This document shows positions 24,430-34,347 of a stretch of DNA of 64,000 nucleotides, piece after piece. This stretch comes from Bacteroidia bacterium (GTDB lineage Bacteria > Bacteroidota > Bacteroidia > B-17B0 > Aurantibacillaceae), in NCBI GenBank assembly GCA_016787895.1, contig JAEUTN010000014.1:930001-994000 (forward strand). The letters are read 5' to 3'. The position numbers and the translations under genes were made by a program. Position 1 is the stretch's first letter. Every line of letters starts with the position of its first letter. The notes beneath the pieces were generated by a model, which was not told the DNA's origin, ran no database searches, and saw nothing but the letters and a program-made list of their open reading frames with translations.

Positions 24430-26565
24430 TTGCGTTTATACTATATATTCTTAGTCAAGCTGTTCAAGCTTTATTTTCTATTTAAGCTTAACCTTAAATA
24501 TTTCTTGTTCCTCGGTATGCTTGTTCATACTTGTTTCTCAATTTCCCAAAACACAAAAATCGACTCACTTAAAGGTTTAATAAGGCCTATAAAAAAAGAT
24601 AGTTCTTTTACCAAAACACTCTTTAGGTTAGCCGATGCTTATGAGACAGTTGGCGAGAATGACTCTGCCATAAAGTATTTAAACGCTGCGATTTTTATAG
24701 GCCAAGAAATAAATTATAAAAGGATAATAGCAAGTTCGAATACGCTTCTGGGCAGAATTCACCTAGAAGAACGACAATATTTAGCCGCGAAAGACTGCTA
24801 TATCAAAGCTTTGGCAATCGATGAAGAGTTAAATAGAATAACCCGATTAGACATGGATCTTTCTAATCTAGGGATAACTTACCATGAACTTGGTGATTAT
24901 ACTAGGGCTGCTGAATTCTATTTCAGAGCACTAAAAATAAGTGATGCGACCGCCGATACAATATATAAAGCTAAAATCTATTCTTGTTTAGGTGATTTAT
25001 ATTACGATACAGGAGATTTTCAGAAATCTTTAAATTATCACCTTCAAAGTCTCAAAACCATAGAGCACTCTAAAGACAAATTTAATATTTGTGCCAGAAT
25101 GCAAAGGGTAGGGGATGCCTATAGCCAATTGAAAAAGTATAATCTTTCACTAGAGTATTATCTCAAGGCGCTTGATATAGCCAAGAAAAACGAATACGCT
25201 GAAATTGTCGCAATTAGTTTAACAAACATTGGATCAACCTATGCTGCGCAAATTAAGCATACAGAAGCACTCAAATATTACAATGAAGCACTTAAAATAT
25301 TTAAAGACCTCGGTGTGGATCACCAAGTTGCTATAGTAAATTTTAGTATTGGAGAGTGTTTTCTAAAAATGGAGCAATATACAAAGGCGGAAAAGTACCT
25401 CTTGAATTCTTTGCCGATGATAAGAGAAGAATATGAAATGGAAATGGAAAAGCAGCTTTACAATGTTTTGTCGGAACTCTATCTAAAAACAAAAAAGTAT
25501 AAAGAAGCTCACTACTTTCTTAAAGCGTATCACCAGCTAAACGATTCCTTGTTTTCCATTGAAAAATTGAAAGACCTCACGCGTAAGGAATTGAACTATG
25601 AATTCGAAAAGAAGCAAGCCCTCACAAAAGCGGAACATGAAAAGGAATTAGCCATTTCAGAGGCTGAGGAAAAACGACAACGTTTGTTTTCCTGGTTTAT
25701 TGCAGCATTAGCAGTATCTATAGGAATTATTTCATTGGTTATTTACAGGTCTCTGCAACTAACAAAAAAGCAAAAACAAATTATAGAAGCGCAGAAACAA
25801 CAGGTAGAAGAACACCAGAAGGAAATTATAGACAGCATTACCTATGCCAAACGTTTGCAGGAGGCCATTCTACCCCCACTAGACTTGATATCAGAAAAGC
25901 TTCCCAATTCATTCGTGCTTTATAAGCCAAAAGATATAGTGGCGGGTGATTTTTACTGGATGGAGGAACAGGAGGACACGGTGTTTATTGCGGCAGCGGA
26001 TTGCACCGGCCATGGTGTTCCCGGGGCATTGGTGTCGGTGGTGTGCAGCAATGCGCTAAATCGCGCGGTGAAAGAGTTTGGACTGCGTGAAACCGGAAAA
26101 ATACTGGACAAGGTAAGGGACCTGGTTTTAGAAACCTTCGAAAAGAGCAGCAGCGAGGTAAAGGATGGGATGGATATATCACTGTTAAGCATCAACCATA
26201 AAAGCAAAAAGATTCAATGGAGCGGAGCGAACAATCCCTTATGGTACATAACAAGTAGTGAGTTGAAAGAAATAAAAGCGGATAAACAAGCCATAGGTAA
26301 AACAGAAAGTCCGGCACCCTTTACTACACATGAGATTGTTTGTGAGGGAGCTGCCAACTTTTATCTGTTTACCGACGGATTTGCGGACCAGTTTGGTGGC
26401 CCTGCGGGCAAAAAATTCAAATACAAACAATTCTCTGAGTTATTACTCTCCCTTCAACAACATGAACCAAAGTTGGTGGCTCAAAGGATGGAGCACAAAT
26501 TCAATGAGTGGAAAGGGAATTTAGATCAGGTGGATGATGTGTGTGTGATAGGAATCAATATGTAA
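24430..26565 (+). CDS. TPR-repeat membrane protein with SpoIIE-type PP2C phosphatase domain
   Basis: 711 residues if translation begins at the TTG at 24430. No in-frame ATG lies between the upstream stop and the signal-like segment (KYFLFLGMLVHTCF), so the start is uncertain. Residues 45-400 hold about eight TPR units (for example AAEFYFRALKISD). A membrane helix at 419-441 is followed by a coiled coil and a SpoIIE/PP2C domain (about 480-711) with metal-binding D507 (AGDFYW) and D524 in DCTGHG, and a closing DDVCVIGI. It probably receives a periplasmic signal through the TPRs and dephosphorylates an anti-sigma-antagonist-like partner. The TPR half is visibly richer in A/T than the phosphatase half. 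Confidence 0.88.
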   Translation: MRLYYIFLVKLFKLYFLFKLNLKYFLFLGMLVHTCFSISQNTKIDSLKGLIRPIKKDSSFTKTLFRLADAYETVGENDSAIKYLNAAIFIGQEINYKRIIASSNTLLGRIHLEERQYLAAKDCYIKALAIDEELNRITRLDMDLSNLGITYHELGDYTRAAEFYFRALKISDATADTIYKAKIYSCLGDLYYDTGDFQKSLNYHLQSLKTIEHSKDKFNICARMQRVGDAYSQLKKYNLSLEYYLKALDIAKKNEYAEIVAISLTNIGSTYAAQIKHTEALKYYNEALKIFKDLGVDHQVAIVNFSIGECFLKMEQYTKAEKYLLNSLPMIREEYEMEMEKQLYNVLSELYLKTKKYKEAHYFLKAYHQLNDSLFSIEKLKDLTRKELNYEFEKKQALTKAEHEKELAISEAEEKRQRLFSWFIAALAVSIGIISLVIYRSLQLTKKQKQIIEAQKQQVEEHQKEIIDSITYAKRLQEAILPPLDLISEKLPNSFVLYKPKDIVAGDFYWMEEQEDTVFIAAADCTGHGVPGALVSVVCSNALNRAVKEFGLRETGKILDKVRDLVLETFEKSSSEVKDGMDISLLSINHKSKKIQWSGANNPLWYITSSELKEIKADKQAIGKTESPAPFTTHEIVCEGAANFYLFTDGFADQFGGPAGKKFKYKQFSELLLSLQQHEPKLVAQRMEHKFNEWKGNLDQVDDVCVIGINM

Positions 26566-26584
26566 ATCTTTACCTGAAGTAAAG

Positions 26585-26615
26585 AATAAAAAACCCCTCC
26601 AAAATGGAAGGGTTT
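26585..26615. terminator. Bidirectional terminator between convergent genes
   Basis: AAACCCCTCC (26591-26600) pairs with GGAAGGGTTT (26606-26615) with one mismatch and a 5-nt loop. The T-rich tail is better on the minus strand, so it mainly serves the 26639-27100 gene. Confidence 0.75.
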
Positions 26616-26638
26616 AGTGTAGAGTAATTGGTTTGTTA

Positions 26639-27100
26639 TTAATTAACCTTGCTGTAATCCACTGAGGAAAGAACTTCTCCGTTTTCGTCCCAATTGGTCC
26701 AGATGCCTGATTTTTGACCATCGTTGTAATTCATCTCAAAACGTTTTTTGCCTTTGTCGTCGAACACCAACCAGGTGCCACTTTTTTTACCAAGATTATA
26801 AAACGCTATGGCAATAACGGAGCCGTTTTCGGAATAACGGGTCCATTTTTGATCTTTTTGTCCCTTACTGAAATACCCGATTTCCATTAATTTACCGGAG
26901 GCGTAGAAATAAGAGGCTTCACCTTCAATTACACCATCCTTCACCGAAAATTGGGATTTGGCATTGTTTTGTACCTGCGAAATGGTTCCGCTGAACAATT
27001 CCCCTTCACTGTCAATGTAGAGTCCTTTATCGTTTAAAGTTTGAGCGTTCAAACAGCCAAGAGCAAAAACGCCTGCGAAAATTAAAATGAGCTTGTTCAT
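26639..27100 (-). CDS. Secreted MORN/YwqK-type repeat protein
   Basis: 153 residues. Signal peptide MNKLILIFAGVFALGCLNAQ, then about four tandem strands-and-turn repeats of the G-x-Y/W pattern (ASGKLMEIGYF, ENGSVIAIAFYN, DKGKKRFEMNYN, ENGEVLSSVDY). This is the MORN_2/YwqK pattern. The toxin-antitoxin label often given to this family is not supported here: there is no partner and the protein is exported. Probably periplasmic or surface; function unknown. Confidence 0.8.
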   Translation of the reverse strand: MNKLILIFAGVFALGCLNAQTLNDKGLYIDSEGELFSGTISQVQNNAKSQFSVKDGVIEGEASYFYASGKLMEIGYFSKGQKDQKWTRYSENGSVIAIAFYNLGKKSGTWLVFDDKGKKRFEMNYNDGQKSGIWTNWDENGEVLSSVDYSKVN

Positions 27101-27248
27101 GGTAGAAGTTCTTGTTGATTTATTTCCTTATACGAAAGTATTAAACTAACGTTTCAGAAACAATTCACTAACAGAACCTTAACTTTAAATTTACCTTAAA
27201 GGGCAAAAGTTTAAAAAGGACTTTACTTTGAGGGCTAAAACTCGGAAA

Positions 27249-27584
27249 TTACAGGGCTTTGAGGTTGAGCTCAGTGTTTTGAGCCAAGTCTGAGGAAAGA
27301 AGTTCTACCGGCTGAAAGCCTATACTTTCAACGCTTACATGGTATACTTTATCGGTGGGTAAGGAAAGGGTAAACTTTCCTTCAAAATTTGCAAAAAACT
27401 CCTCGCCGGTTTCTTTCACTACAATGCGTACTGCAGGAATGGATTCTCCAAAAACATCGGTAACGGTTCCGCTAATGGCCTTGGTGGCCGCGAAATTTTC
27501 GGATTTTCCTTCTTTATCTCCTGCGATACTGAAGAGGGGAAGAAAAGCGAAGAGGACTATGTAGAGGATGGATTTCAACGGCAC
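27249..27584 (-). CDS. Secreted carboxypeptidase-regulatory-like domain protein
   Basis: 111 residues. A signal peptide (KSILYIVLFAFLPLFSIAG) is followed by one beta-sandwich of the CarboxypepD_reg-like type, seen in ISGTVTDVFGESIPAVRIVV and GKFTLSLP and YHVSVESIGFQPVEL. In TonB-dependent transporters of this phylum the same domain stands before the plug; here it stands alone. Probably periplasmic; role unknown. Confidence 0.8.
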   Translation of the reverse strand: MPLKSILYIVLFAFLPLFSIAGDKEGKSENFAATKAISGTVTDVFGESIPAVRIVVKETGEEFFANFEGKFTLSLPTDKVYHVSVESIGFQPVELLSSDLAQNTELNLKAL

Positions 27585-27661
27585 AAAAATAGAACCCGCA
27601 ACTGCACTAAACTTTAGGGGAATATTATCAAATTGTTAAGCGCCCGGCTTTAAAAAGAAGG

Positions 27662-27669
27662 TATATTTG
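27662..27669 (+). promoter_or_regulatory. -7 box TATATTTG of trmD
   Basis: Exact -7 match ending 5 nt before the trmD ATG. A TTG at 27633-27635 could be the -33, with a long 26-nt spacer. The geometry predicts a transcript that starts at or next to the start codon. Confidence 0.6.
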
Positions 27670-27674
27670 CGCCC

Positions 27675-28349
27675 ATGCGTATAGACATACTGAGCGCGGT
27701 ACCCGACCTGATGGAGAGCGCGTTTTCGCATTCCATTTTAAAACGGGCCATTAAAAACGGGCTGGTTGAGGTGAACCTGATTAATCTAAGGGATTACTCC
27801 ACGCACAAACAGAAACAAATTGACGATTATGCCTTTGGGGGCGGGGCCGGTATGGTGTTGATGATTGAGCCCATAGCCGCCTGTATGGCCGACCTGAAAG
27901 CCAAAACCGTTTACGATGAGGTGATTTACATGAGTCCGGATGGAGAATTGCTGAATCAGGGCATTTGCAACCAGCTTTCCTTGAAAAAGAACCTAATGAT
28001 TTTGTGCGGGCATTACAAAGGGGTGGATGAGCGCATACGCGAACACCTGATTACACGCGAGATCAGTATTGGCGATTTTGTTTTAAGCGGGGGAGAATTG
28101 CCTGCGGCGGTACTCAGCGATGCAGTTATTCGTTTAATTCCCGGGGTGCTGAACGATGAAACCTCTGCCCTGAGCGACTCTTTTCAGGATAATTTGCTGG
28201 CCCCACCCGTGTACACGCGTCCGGCCGATTACCAGGGCTGGAAGGTGCCTGACATTTTACTGAGCGGACACAGCGCAAACATTGATAAATGGAGGCATGA
28301 GCAGAGTGTTGAGCGAACTAAAAAACGCAGACCGGATATGCTCAAATAA
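27675..28349 (+). CDS. trmD: tRNA (guanine-37-N1)-methyltransferase
   Basis: 224 residues, standard length. Methylates G37 next to the anticodon using S-adenosylmethionine, which prevents frameshifting. The SPOUT knot region is intact: [14 protein letters not shown] and [15 protein letters not shown] near 137-151, with [11 protein letters not shown] closer to the end. It starts [11 protein letters not shown]. The usual rpsP/rimM/rplS neighbours are absent; it has its own promoter. Confidence 0.97.
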   Translation: MRIDILSAVPDLMESAFSHSILKRAIKNGLVEVNLINLRDYSTHKQKQIDDYAFGGGAGMVLMIEPIAACMADLKAKTVYDEVIYMSPDGELLNQGICNQLSLKKNLMILCGHYKGVDERIREHLITREISIGDFVLSGGELPAAVLSDAVIRLIPGVLNDETSALSDSFQDNLLAPPVYTRPADYQGWKVPDILLSGHSANIDKWRHEQSVERTKKRRPDMLK

Positions 28350-28422
28350 GGATAATATTTACATGGCTAAGGTTTTATATTCTTAAATATTTTAGTTTAT
28401 TTGATTTTCAAAAACAGAAAAC

Positions 28423-29961
28423 ATGAAGGTTGGGATTCCAGCGGAAATAGCTCCAAATGAACTGCGGGTTGCGGCCACCCCTAAAACGGTAAAACGACTT
28501 CAAAAACAAGGTTTTGAAGTATTTATCCAGCAAAACGCCGGTGTAAAAGCCAATTTTTCGGACAAGGAATTTGAGGAGGCCGGGGCTAAGATTGTTCCAA
28601 CTGCCGCCCAAATTTATTCTCAATCGGATATTGTTCTGAAAGTAAAAGAACCAAGTCCTGAAGAGGTGGACCAAATGCGTGAAGGTTTGGTGTTGCTGAG
28701 TTATTTGTGGCCGGCTCAAAACCCCGCTTTGTTGCAAAAATTAGCGGATAAAAAAGTGAACGCCGTGGCCATGGACGCCATTCCGCGTATTTCGAGAGCA
28801 CAAAAAATGGACGTGCTTTCCTCCATGGCAAACATTGCGGGCTATCGCGCGGTGATAGAAAGCTCATTTTATTTCGGGCGGTTTTTAAACGGACAGATTA
28901 CCGCGGCAGGTAAAGTAGAGCCTGCTAAAGTATTGGTGATTGGAGCCGGTGTTGCAGGACTTGCGGCCATAGGAGCGGCAAATTCCTTAGGCGCCATTGT
29001 AAGAGCCTTTGACACCAGAAAAGAAGTGGCTGAACAAATTGAATCCATGGGGGCTCAGTTTTTAACGGTAGATATTGAAGAAGACGGGGCTACTGCCTCG
29101 GGCTATTCCAAAGAAATGAGCAAAGCATTTATTGATGCCGAAATGGCTCTGTTTAAAGCTCAGGCCGCTGAAGTGGACATCATCATTACAACCGCTCAGA
29201 TACCCGGGAAACCGGCACCCAAACTGGTGTTAGAAGATCATGTAGCTGTGATGAAACCCGGCTCGGTGATTGTGGATTTGGCGGCTTCCTCAGGTGGCAA
29301 CTGCGCCCTGACCAAAGCCGGAGAAGTTTACACCACAGCCAACGGAGTAACCATACTTGGCAAATTAAATCAATTGCCCAACCAGGCGTCTCAGTTATAC
29401 GGCAACAACCTTTGCCACTTGCTTGACGACATGGGCAAAGCGGAGAAATTTAAAATCGACATGGAAGACGCTGTGGTGTCGAGAGCCATGGTAACGCATA
29501 ACGGAAAAATCAACTGGCCTCCACAGCCTCTACCGGTGAGTTCGGCGCCTGCTAAAAAATCAGCGGCGGTGCAGGCTCAGGAAGTAAAAGAATCAGAAGC
29601 GCAAAAAACAAAACAACAAGCTACTTCTATGCTTATTCGCCTGGTGGTGATAGGTGCCCTGTTGTTGTTGCTCGGGCAATTTGCGCCCGGCGATTTTATG
29701 CAGCACTTCACGGTGTTTGTGTTGGCCGTGTTTGTTGGCTGGCAAGTGATCTGGAATGTATCCCACTCTTTGCACACCCCCCTCATGGCCGTCACCAATG
29801 CCATCAGCGGTATCATCATTGTGGGAGGATTGTTGCAAACCACCAACGATTTAACTAACCCCATGACTATTCTGGCGTTTATCGCGATTCTGGTGGCCAG
29901 CATCAATATTGTAGGGGGCTTTGTGGTAACGCGACGTATGTTGAACATGTTCAAAAAATAA
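28423..29961 (+). CDS. pntA: NAD(P) transhydrogenase subunit alpha (fused form)
   Basis: 512 residues. Proton-translocating transhydrogenase that uses the proton gradient to reduce NADP+ with NADH. Residues 1-380 are the NAD(H)-binding domain I, with the Rossmann motif GAGVAG at 174-179 and the VKEPSPEE motif near the start. Four membrane helices (about 400-510) form the alpha part of domain II. Some bacteria split these parts into PntAA and PntAB; here they are one chain. pntB begins 8 nt after the stop. Confidence 0.97.
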   Translation: MKVGIPAEIAPNELRVAATPKTVKRLQKQGFEVFIQQNAGVKANFSDKEFEEAGAKIVPTAAQIYSQSDIVLKVKEPSPEEVDQMREGLVLLSYLWPAQNPALLQKLADKKVNAVAMDAIPRISRAQKMDVLSSMANIAGYRAVIESSFYFGRFLNGQITAAGKVEPAKVLVIGAGVAGLAAIGAANSLGAIVRAFDTRKEVAEQIESMGAQFLTVDIEEDGATASGYSKEMSKAFIDAEMALFKAQAAEVDIIITTAQIPGKPAPKLVLEDHVAVMKPGSVIVDLAASSGGNCALTKAGEVYTTANGVTILGKLNQLPNQASQLYGNNLCHLLDDMGKAEKFKIDMEDAVVSRAMVTHNGKINWPPQPLPVSSAPAKKSAAVQAQEVKESEAQKTKQQATSMLIRLVVIGALLLLLGQFAPGDFMQHFTVFVLAVFVGWQVIWNVSHSLHTPLMAVTNAISGIIIVGGLLQTTNDLTNPMTILAFIAILVASINIVGGFVVTRRMLNMFKK

Positions 29962-29969
29962 TTTAGAAA

Positions 29970-31370
29970 ATGATCGTTAAGGAAATTCAAACGGCAGCTT
30001 ACCTTTTTGCCAGCATTTTATTTATTTTAAGTTTAGGAAGCCTCTCTTCTCAGGAATCGGCCAAACGTGGCGTGTTTTATGGCATTGTGGGCATGCTCAT
30101 CGCCATACTGGCAACCGTTATGGGTCAAGGCGTGCAAGGCCATGCATACATTATTTCTGCCATTGCTGTGGCCTCCGTTATAGGTGTATTGCTGGCGCGC
30201 CGGGTAGAGATGACCTCCATGCCACAGCTGGTAGCGATACTTCACAGTTTTGTTGGATTGGCTGCCGTGCTGGTGGGTTACGGTTCTTACCTCGATCCTA
30301 AAACGCATTTGTTGGAATCAACCGAACACAGCATTCATCTTGTTGAGGTATTTATCGGAGTGTTTATTGGTGCTATTACTTTTACCGGCTCCATTATTGC
30401 CTGGGGTAAACTGGAAGGCAAGGTGCGCAGTAAACCGTTATTGTATCCCGGTCGTCACCTGGTTAACATTGTGCTTTTGCTGGTGTGTATTGTTCTGGGT
30501 GTAATGTTCACCGGAGCTGAAGGCACTACGGGTATGGTGTATTTGTACATTATGACAGCCATCGCTTCTTTCATTGGTGTTATGCTGGTGATGGCTATTG
30601 GTGGAGCAGACATGCCGGTAGTGGTTTCCATGTTAAATTCGTATTCAGGCTGGGCGGCTTCAGCGGCGGGCTTTATGCTTGGAAATGATTTGTTGATTGT
30701 TACCGGTGCATTGGTTGGAAGCTCAGGCGCCATTCTTTCCATTATCATGTGCGAGGCCATGAACCGTTCGTTTTTTGCGGTGATATTTGGTGGCTTTGGC
30801 AATGCCCCTGCATCTGGCGGAGCAGCAGCTGCCATGGAAGGCGAAGTCACCTCAGTGAACCACCAGGAAGTAGCGCAGCTTTTAAAAGAAGCGAAGTCCT
30901 TGGTAATCGTGCCTGGTTATGGTATGGCTGTTGCCAAGGCCCAGTACCCGATTTATGATTTGGTGCAAACCTTACGCAAAGCCGGCAAACAAGTACGATT
31001 TGCTATTCACCCGGTAGCCGGTCGTTTACCGGGGCACATGAATGTATTGCTGGCCGAAGCCAACGTGCCCTATGATATTGTTCTGGAGATGGACGAAATC
31101 AACGAAGATTTACCCAACACCGATGTGGTGATGGTGATTGGCGCGAACGACGTGGTGAATCCCGGCGCGCAGGACGATCCCTCGAGTCCGATTTATGGCA
31201 TGCCGGTAATCGAAGCCTGGAAAGCTGAAAAAGTGATAGTGATGAAACGCTCCATGTCAGTGGGTTATGCAGGCGTTGAAAATCCATTGTTTTACAAATC
31301 CAACGCCGATATGCTTTACGGCGACGCCAAGGACAGCGTAGAAAAAATCCTCGGATATTTAAAAGCCTAA
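29970..31370 (+). CDS. pntB: NAD(P) transhydrogenase subunit beta
   Basis: 466 residues. About nine membrane helices (1-260) complete the proton channel. The C-terminal cytoplasmic domain III (about 290-466) binds NADP(H), with [12 protein letters not shown] near 309, [26 protein letters not shown] and the [10 protein letters not shown] loop near the end. It forms the working enzyme with PntA in the inner membrane and is its operon partner. Confidence 0.97.
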   Translation: MIVKEIQTAAYLFASILFILSLGSLSSQESAKRGVFYGIVGMLIAILATVMGQGVQGHAYIISAIAVASVIGVLLARRVEMTSMPQLVAILHSFVGLAAVLVGYGSYLDPKTHLLESTEHSIHLVEVFIGVFIGAITFTGSIIAWGKLEGKVRSKPLLYPGRHLVNIVLLLVCIVLGVMFTGAEGTTGMVYLYIMTAIASFIGVMLVMAIGGADMPVVVSMLNSYSGWAASAAGFMLGNDLLIVTGALVGSSGAILSIIMCEAMNRSFFAVIFGGFGNAPASGGAAAAMEGEVTSVNHQEVAQLLKEAKSLVIVPGYGMAVAKAQYPIYDLVQTLRKAGKQVRFAIHPVAGRLPGHMNVLLAEANVPYDIVLEMDEINEDLPNTDVVMVIGANDVVNPGAQDDPSSPIYGMPVIEAWKAEKVIVMKRSMSVGYAGVENPLFYKSNADMLYGDAKDSVEKILGYLKA

Positions 31371-31514
31371 TGACTCATTCGCGTTTTATCGGCCGTACAC
31401 TTCTTTTAACCTAAGGGATAATGACTTCGGTCGTAATGTTAATTCTATCCTGATGATTTCACCTTCTTTTTTTCGAAATCAGCGTACACCCAGGTAATTT
31501 AAATCAAAACACCT

Positions 31515-32015
31515 ATGAAAAAATTAGTTCTTTTGGCTGCGGCCTTTTTTGTCTTTAACACGGTAAATGCTCAATGCCCCATTAATAAGGGTCAGGCACA
31601 ACTCAATGCCGGTTTTGGTTTTTCTTCCTGGGGATTACCCGTATATGCAGGCCTTGATTTTGGAGTACACAAAGATGTTACAGTAGGCGGAGAAGTAAGT
31701 TTTCGCACTTACAATGGCAGTTGGAACAACAACAAATACAGGCATTCGGTAATGGGATTTTCAGGCAATGGTAATTACCACTTCAACCATGTTTTAGATA
31801 TTCCGCTTGAATGGGATTTTTATGCCGGGGCAAATCTTGGTTTTTATATTTGGAACTCACCCGACGATTATGATGGAGATAATGTATCAGGTTTGGGTTT
31901 AGGCATTCAGGTTGGAGGCCGTTATTATTTTAACAACAAGATGGGCATCAACCTTGAGTTCGGAGGAGGCAATGCTTTTTCAGGTGGGAAGATTGGGATT
32001 TCGTTGAAGTTATAA
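31515..32015 (+). CDS. Small outer-membrane beta-barrel protein
   Basis: 166 residues. Signal peptide MKKLVLLAAAFFVFNTVNAQ. The mature protein is made of alternating amphipathic strands rich in Gly and aromatic residues (LNAGFGFSSWGLPVYAGLDF, GLGIQVGGRYYF) and ends in the Leu-rich strand IGISLKL. This fits an eight-stranded barrel of the OmpW/OmpX-like size class. Function unknown; no linked gene explains it. Confidence 0.8.
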   Translation: MKKLVLLAAAFFVFNTVNAQCPINKGQAQLNAGFGFSSWGLPVYAGLDFGVHKDVTVGGEVSFRTYNGSWNNNKYRHSVMGFSGNGNYHFNHVLDIPLEWDFYAGANLGFYIWNSPDDYDGDNVSGLGLGIQVGGRYYFNNKMGINLEFGGGNAFSGGKIGISLKL

Positions 32016-32028
32016 AACTGTTCTGAAC

Positions 32029-33867
32029 TCACTCCCAGTCCAACTGCATTTTGCTCAATTTGGAGTAAAGCCCCTCTTCGTTTAAAATAAGTTCTTTGTG
32101 GGTGCCGCTTTCTTTAACGGTGCCGTGCTGCAGCACCACAATTTTATCGGCGTTTTTAATGGTGGAAAAACGGTGCGCAATCACTACGCTGGTGCGGCCT
32201 TCCATCAATTTATCCAAGGCCTCCTGAACCAGTTTTTCGCTTTCGCTGTCCAAAGAGCTGGTGGCTTCATCGAGTATTAAAATGCTTGGGTTTTTAAGAA
32301 CGGCACGTGCAATGGCAATACGCTGCCTTTGTCCACCCGAAAGTTGTATGCCTCTTTCGCCCACCAAGGTGTTGAACTTGTCAGGGAAAGACGATATAAA
32401 ATCGTAAGCATTCGCTTTTTTGGCAGCCTCTTCAATTTCGGCGTCGCCGGCACCGGGCCGGCCATACGCAATGTTTTCCTTGATGCTTCCTGCAAATAAA
32501 ATCACATCCTGAGGCACCAAAGCAATTTGTTTACGAAGCTCGGTAAGTGAAAGTGTTTTGCTGTCCTTTCCATCTATTAATATTTTACCCTGCATGGGAT
32601 CGTAAAAGCGTAAAATCAAAGATGCGATGGTGGATTTGCCCGAGCCGCTGGAGCCCACCAAAGCAACGGTTTCGCCGGGGGCCACTTTAAAACTAACCTT
32701 TTGAAGCACCGTAAAATCAGGACGTGAAGGGTAATTAAAATCCACGCTTTGAAACTCAATTTCACCCTTAGCCGCCTGGCTTTTTTCGCTTTGGTTTTTC
32801 AGTTCTATGCCTTCTATGTCTCCGTCAATTAATTCAAACACCCGGTCGGTAGCGCCCAGCGCTCGTTGTATGGAGGCAATCTGTTCCGGCAGGCCACCCA
32901 GTGAGGCCGCTACAAAAAGTGCCAGCATCATAAATTTTCCGAACTCATCGGCACTGATCTTACCTTCGAGTTTGGCATCGACCATTAAAAACAGGATAAA
33001 AAATACGGTGCCGAAAACACAAGTAATCACAAAGGCAAAAAAGGAACCTCTGAAAATGCCGTATTTAATGCCCACACTGCGAATCTCTTCCGTTTTATTG
33101 CCATAACGCAAAATCTCATAAGCCTCGTTGGTGAAGGTTTTTACGTTACTGATGCCGGTTAAACTTTCGCCTACGATTACGTTGGCTTCCGCAATTTTAT
33201 CCTGAAAAAATTTGGAGTAAGTGCGTATACGTTTGGCGAATAATATAGAAACAAGAGTGAGGGGTGGGATGATAAAAATAAACCATTTGGCAATGCTCCA
33301 GTCGATGTATAAAATCATAAGGATCAATCCCCCGACACCAACAATACTTTGGCGAATGAGTTCGGCAATGTTTACGGTGAAGGCCTCCGAAATCACGTTG
33401 ATGTCAGTAGCCAAACGACTGCTGAGTTCAGCCACCTGGTTTTTGGAGAAAAAGCCCATGGGTTTCTGAATGATGCGCTGGTAAGCTTCGTTTCTAAGGC
33501 CTTTGAGCAAATTTTCGGTCACTTGTGTAAAAAAATACACCCTTCCGAAGGAAAAAAGACCCTGAATGAGCAAAATAATGAGCAAAAAGAAGCCCAATTG
33601 ATACAATTTGGTCTTTAATTCGGCTTCGGGCAGACTATTGTCCCCAAAAAATCCAAAAAGTGCCCCTGATTGCAGGGGAAACAAGAGGCCCACGGCGGCG
33701 GTTCCCACCAAAAAGAACATACCGGCCAAAAATTTCCATTTTTGTTTGCGGATGTAAACAAACAGACGGAAGGATTTTTTGATGTTTTTCCAGCTCAGTT
33801 TAACCTTGGGCAGGTCTTCTTTCCTTGGAGCGCCTGAAGTGTTGCGGGATTCCTCGCGTTTTGCCAT
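32029..33867 (-). CDS. ABC exporter, fused permease-ATPase (MsbA-like half transporter)
   Basis: 612 residues. Six membrane helices in the first 340 residues are followed by an ATPase domain. That domain has Walker A GSSGSGKST around residue 405, Q-loop LVPQDVILF, signature LSGGQRQR, Walker B ILILDEATSSLD and H-loop IAHR. It should work as a homodimer in the inner membrane. The architecture is that of lipid or drug exporters such as MsbA; the substrate cannot be read from sequence. A basic 30-residue N-terminal tail precedes the first helix. It has its own -7 box. Confidence 0.9.
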   Translation of the reverse strand: MAKREESRNTSGAPRKEDLPKVKLSWKNIKKSFRLFVYIRKQKWKFLAGMFFLVGTAAVGLLFPLQSGALFGFFGDNSLPEAELKTKLYQLGFFLLIILLIQGLFSFGRVYFFTQVTENLLKGLRNEAYQRIIQKPMGFFSKNQVAELSSRLATDINVISEAFTVNIAELIRQSIVGVGGLILMILYIDWSIAKWFIFIIPPLTLVSILFAKRIRTYSKFFQDKIAEANVIVGESLTGISNVKTFTNEAYEILRYGNKTEEIRSVGIKYGIFRGSFFAFVITCVFGTVFFILFLMVDAKLEGKISADEFGKFMMLALFVAASLGGLPEQIASIQRALGATDRVFELIDGDIEGIELKNQSEKSQAAKGEIEFQSVDFNYPSRPDFTVLQKVSFKVAPGETVALVGSSGSGKSTIASLILRFYDPMQGKILIDGKDSKTLSLTELRKQIALVPQDVILFAGSIKENIAYGRPGAGDAEIEEAAKKANAYDFISSFPDKFNTLVGERGIQLSGGQRQRIAIARAVLKNPSILILDEATSSLDSESEKLVQEALDKLMEGRTSVVIAHRFSTIKNADKIVVLQHGTVKESGTHKELILNEEGLYSKLSKMQLDWE

Positions 33868-33874
33868 AAGTTTG

Positions 33875-33882
33875 CAAATTTA
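33875..33882 (-). promoter_or_regulatory. -7 box TAAATTTG of the ABC exporter
   Basis: Exact TAnnTTTG match on the minus strand, 7 nt before the ATG at 33867. No clear -33 TTG was found at the right distance. Confidence 0.45.
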
Positions 33883-33947
33883 AAAGGATTATCGACAGGG
33901 CTTGTCACCGGAGTGTAATCAAAATGAGCCCGGGATTAGAAATAAAA

Positions 33948-33978
33948 TTTGCCGAAAACAAAATTTGCCCTATATTTG
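33948..33978 (+). promoter_or_regulatory. Promoter of rpmH
   Basis: TTTG (33948-33951), 19-nt spacer, TATATTTG (33971-33978), about 40 nt before the rpmH start. Confidence 0.75.
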
Positions 33979-34018
33979 CATCCCTTTTTAAGAGTATTAC
34001 CATCAAAACAACATAGAA

Positions 34019-34174
34019 ATGAAACGTACTTTCCAACCATCGCAGCGCAAGAGAAAAAACAAACACGGTTTTATGGAGCGCATGGCTTCGGCTAACGGAC
34101 GCAGGGTATTGGCTTCACGCCGCGCCAGAGGCCGTAAAAAATTAACCGTAAGCAGCGAAAAAACGCATAAATAA
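34019..34174 (+). CDS. rpmH: Ribosomal protein bL34
   Basis: 51 residues: starts [18 protein letters not shown] and continues with the [20 protein letters not shown] core that defines bL34. Very basic, large-subunit protein. It is missed by length-limited ORF lists. It has its own promoter and terminator. The usual partners rnpA and dnaA are not adjacent; a transporter gene lies on one side and the DUF177-rpmF pair on the other. Confidence 0.97.
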   Translation: MKRTFQPSQRKRKNKHGFMERMASANGRRVLASRRARGRKKLTVSSEKTHK

Positions 34175-34194
34175 ATTCAGAATTCGTTCTGAAG

Positions 34195-34226
34195 AGCCGT
34201 CGCTAACAAGTGGACGGCTTTTTTTG
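34195..34226 (+). terminator. Terminator of rpmH
   Basis: AGCCGTC (34195-34201) pairs with GACGGCT (34213-34219) over an 11-nt loop, followed by a run of seven T. Confidence 0.8.
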
Positions 34227-34295
34227 TGTCCGGCCGTTCCATCTGATCCAACACCTTGCTTTCCTCTGAAAATCACCCCATTTCCTGTTAATAAA

Positions 34296-34326
34296 TTTTG
34301 AGAATCGTACAAAAAGCCTATATTTG
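34296..34326 (+). promoter_or_regulatory. Promoter of the DUF177-rpmF operon
   Basis: TTTTG (34296-34300), 18-nt spacer, TATATTTG (34319-34326). It rules out the TTG at 34324 as a start codon, because that TTG is part of the -7 box. Confidence 0.75.
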
Positions 34327-34347
34327 CAGTCCTTTTTTGAAAGGGAG

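Noticed and set aside
26639-27100. Toxin-antitoxin system (YwqK antitoxin label)
   Set aside because: The protein has a signal peptide and no toxin gene is adjacent; only the repeat type is shared.
27101-27130. Promoter TACTTTCG-like box before the YwqK-type gene
   Set aside because: It misses the invariant last T of TTTG; not an acceptable match to the -7 consensus.
34324-34347. Longer start (TTG at 34324) for the DUF177 protein
   Set aside because: That codon lies inside the TATATTTG -7 box; the ATG at 34348 gives the normal N-terminus.
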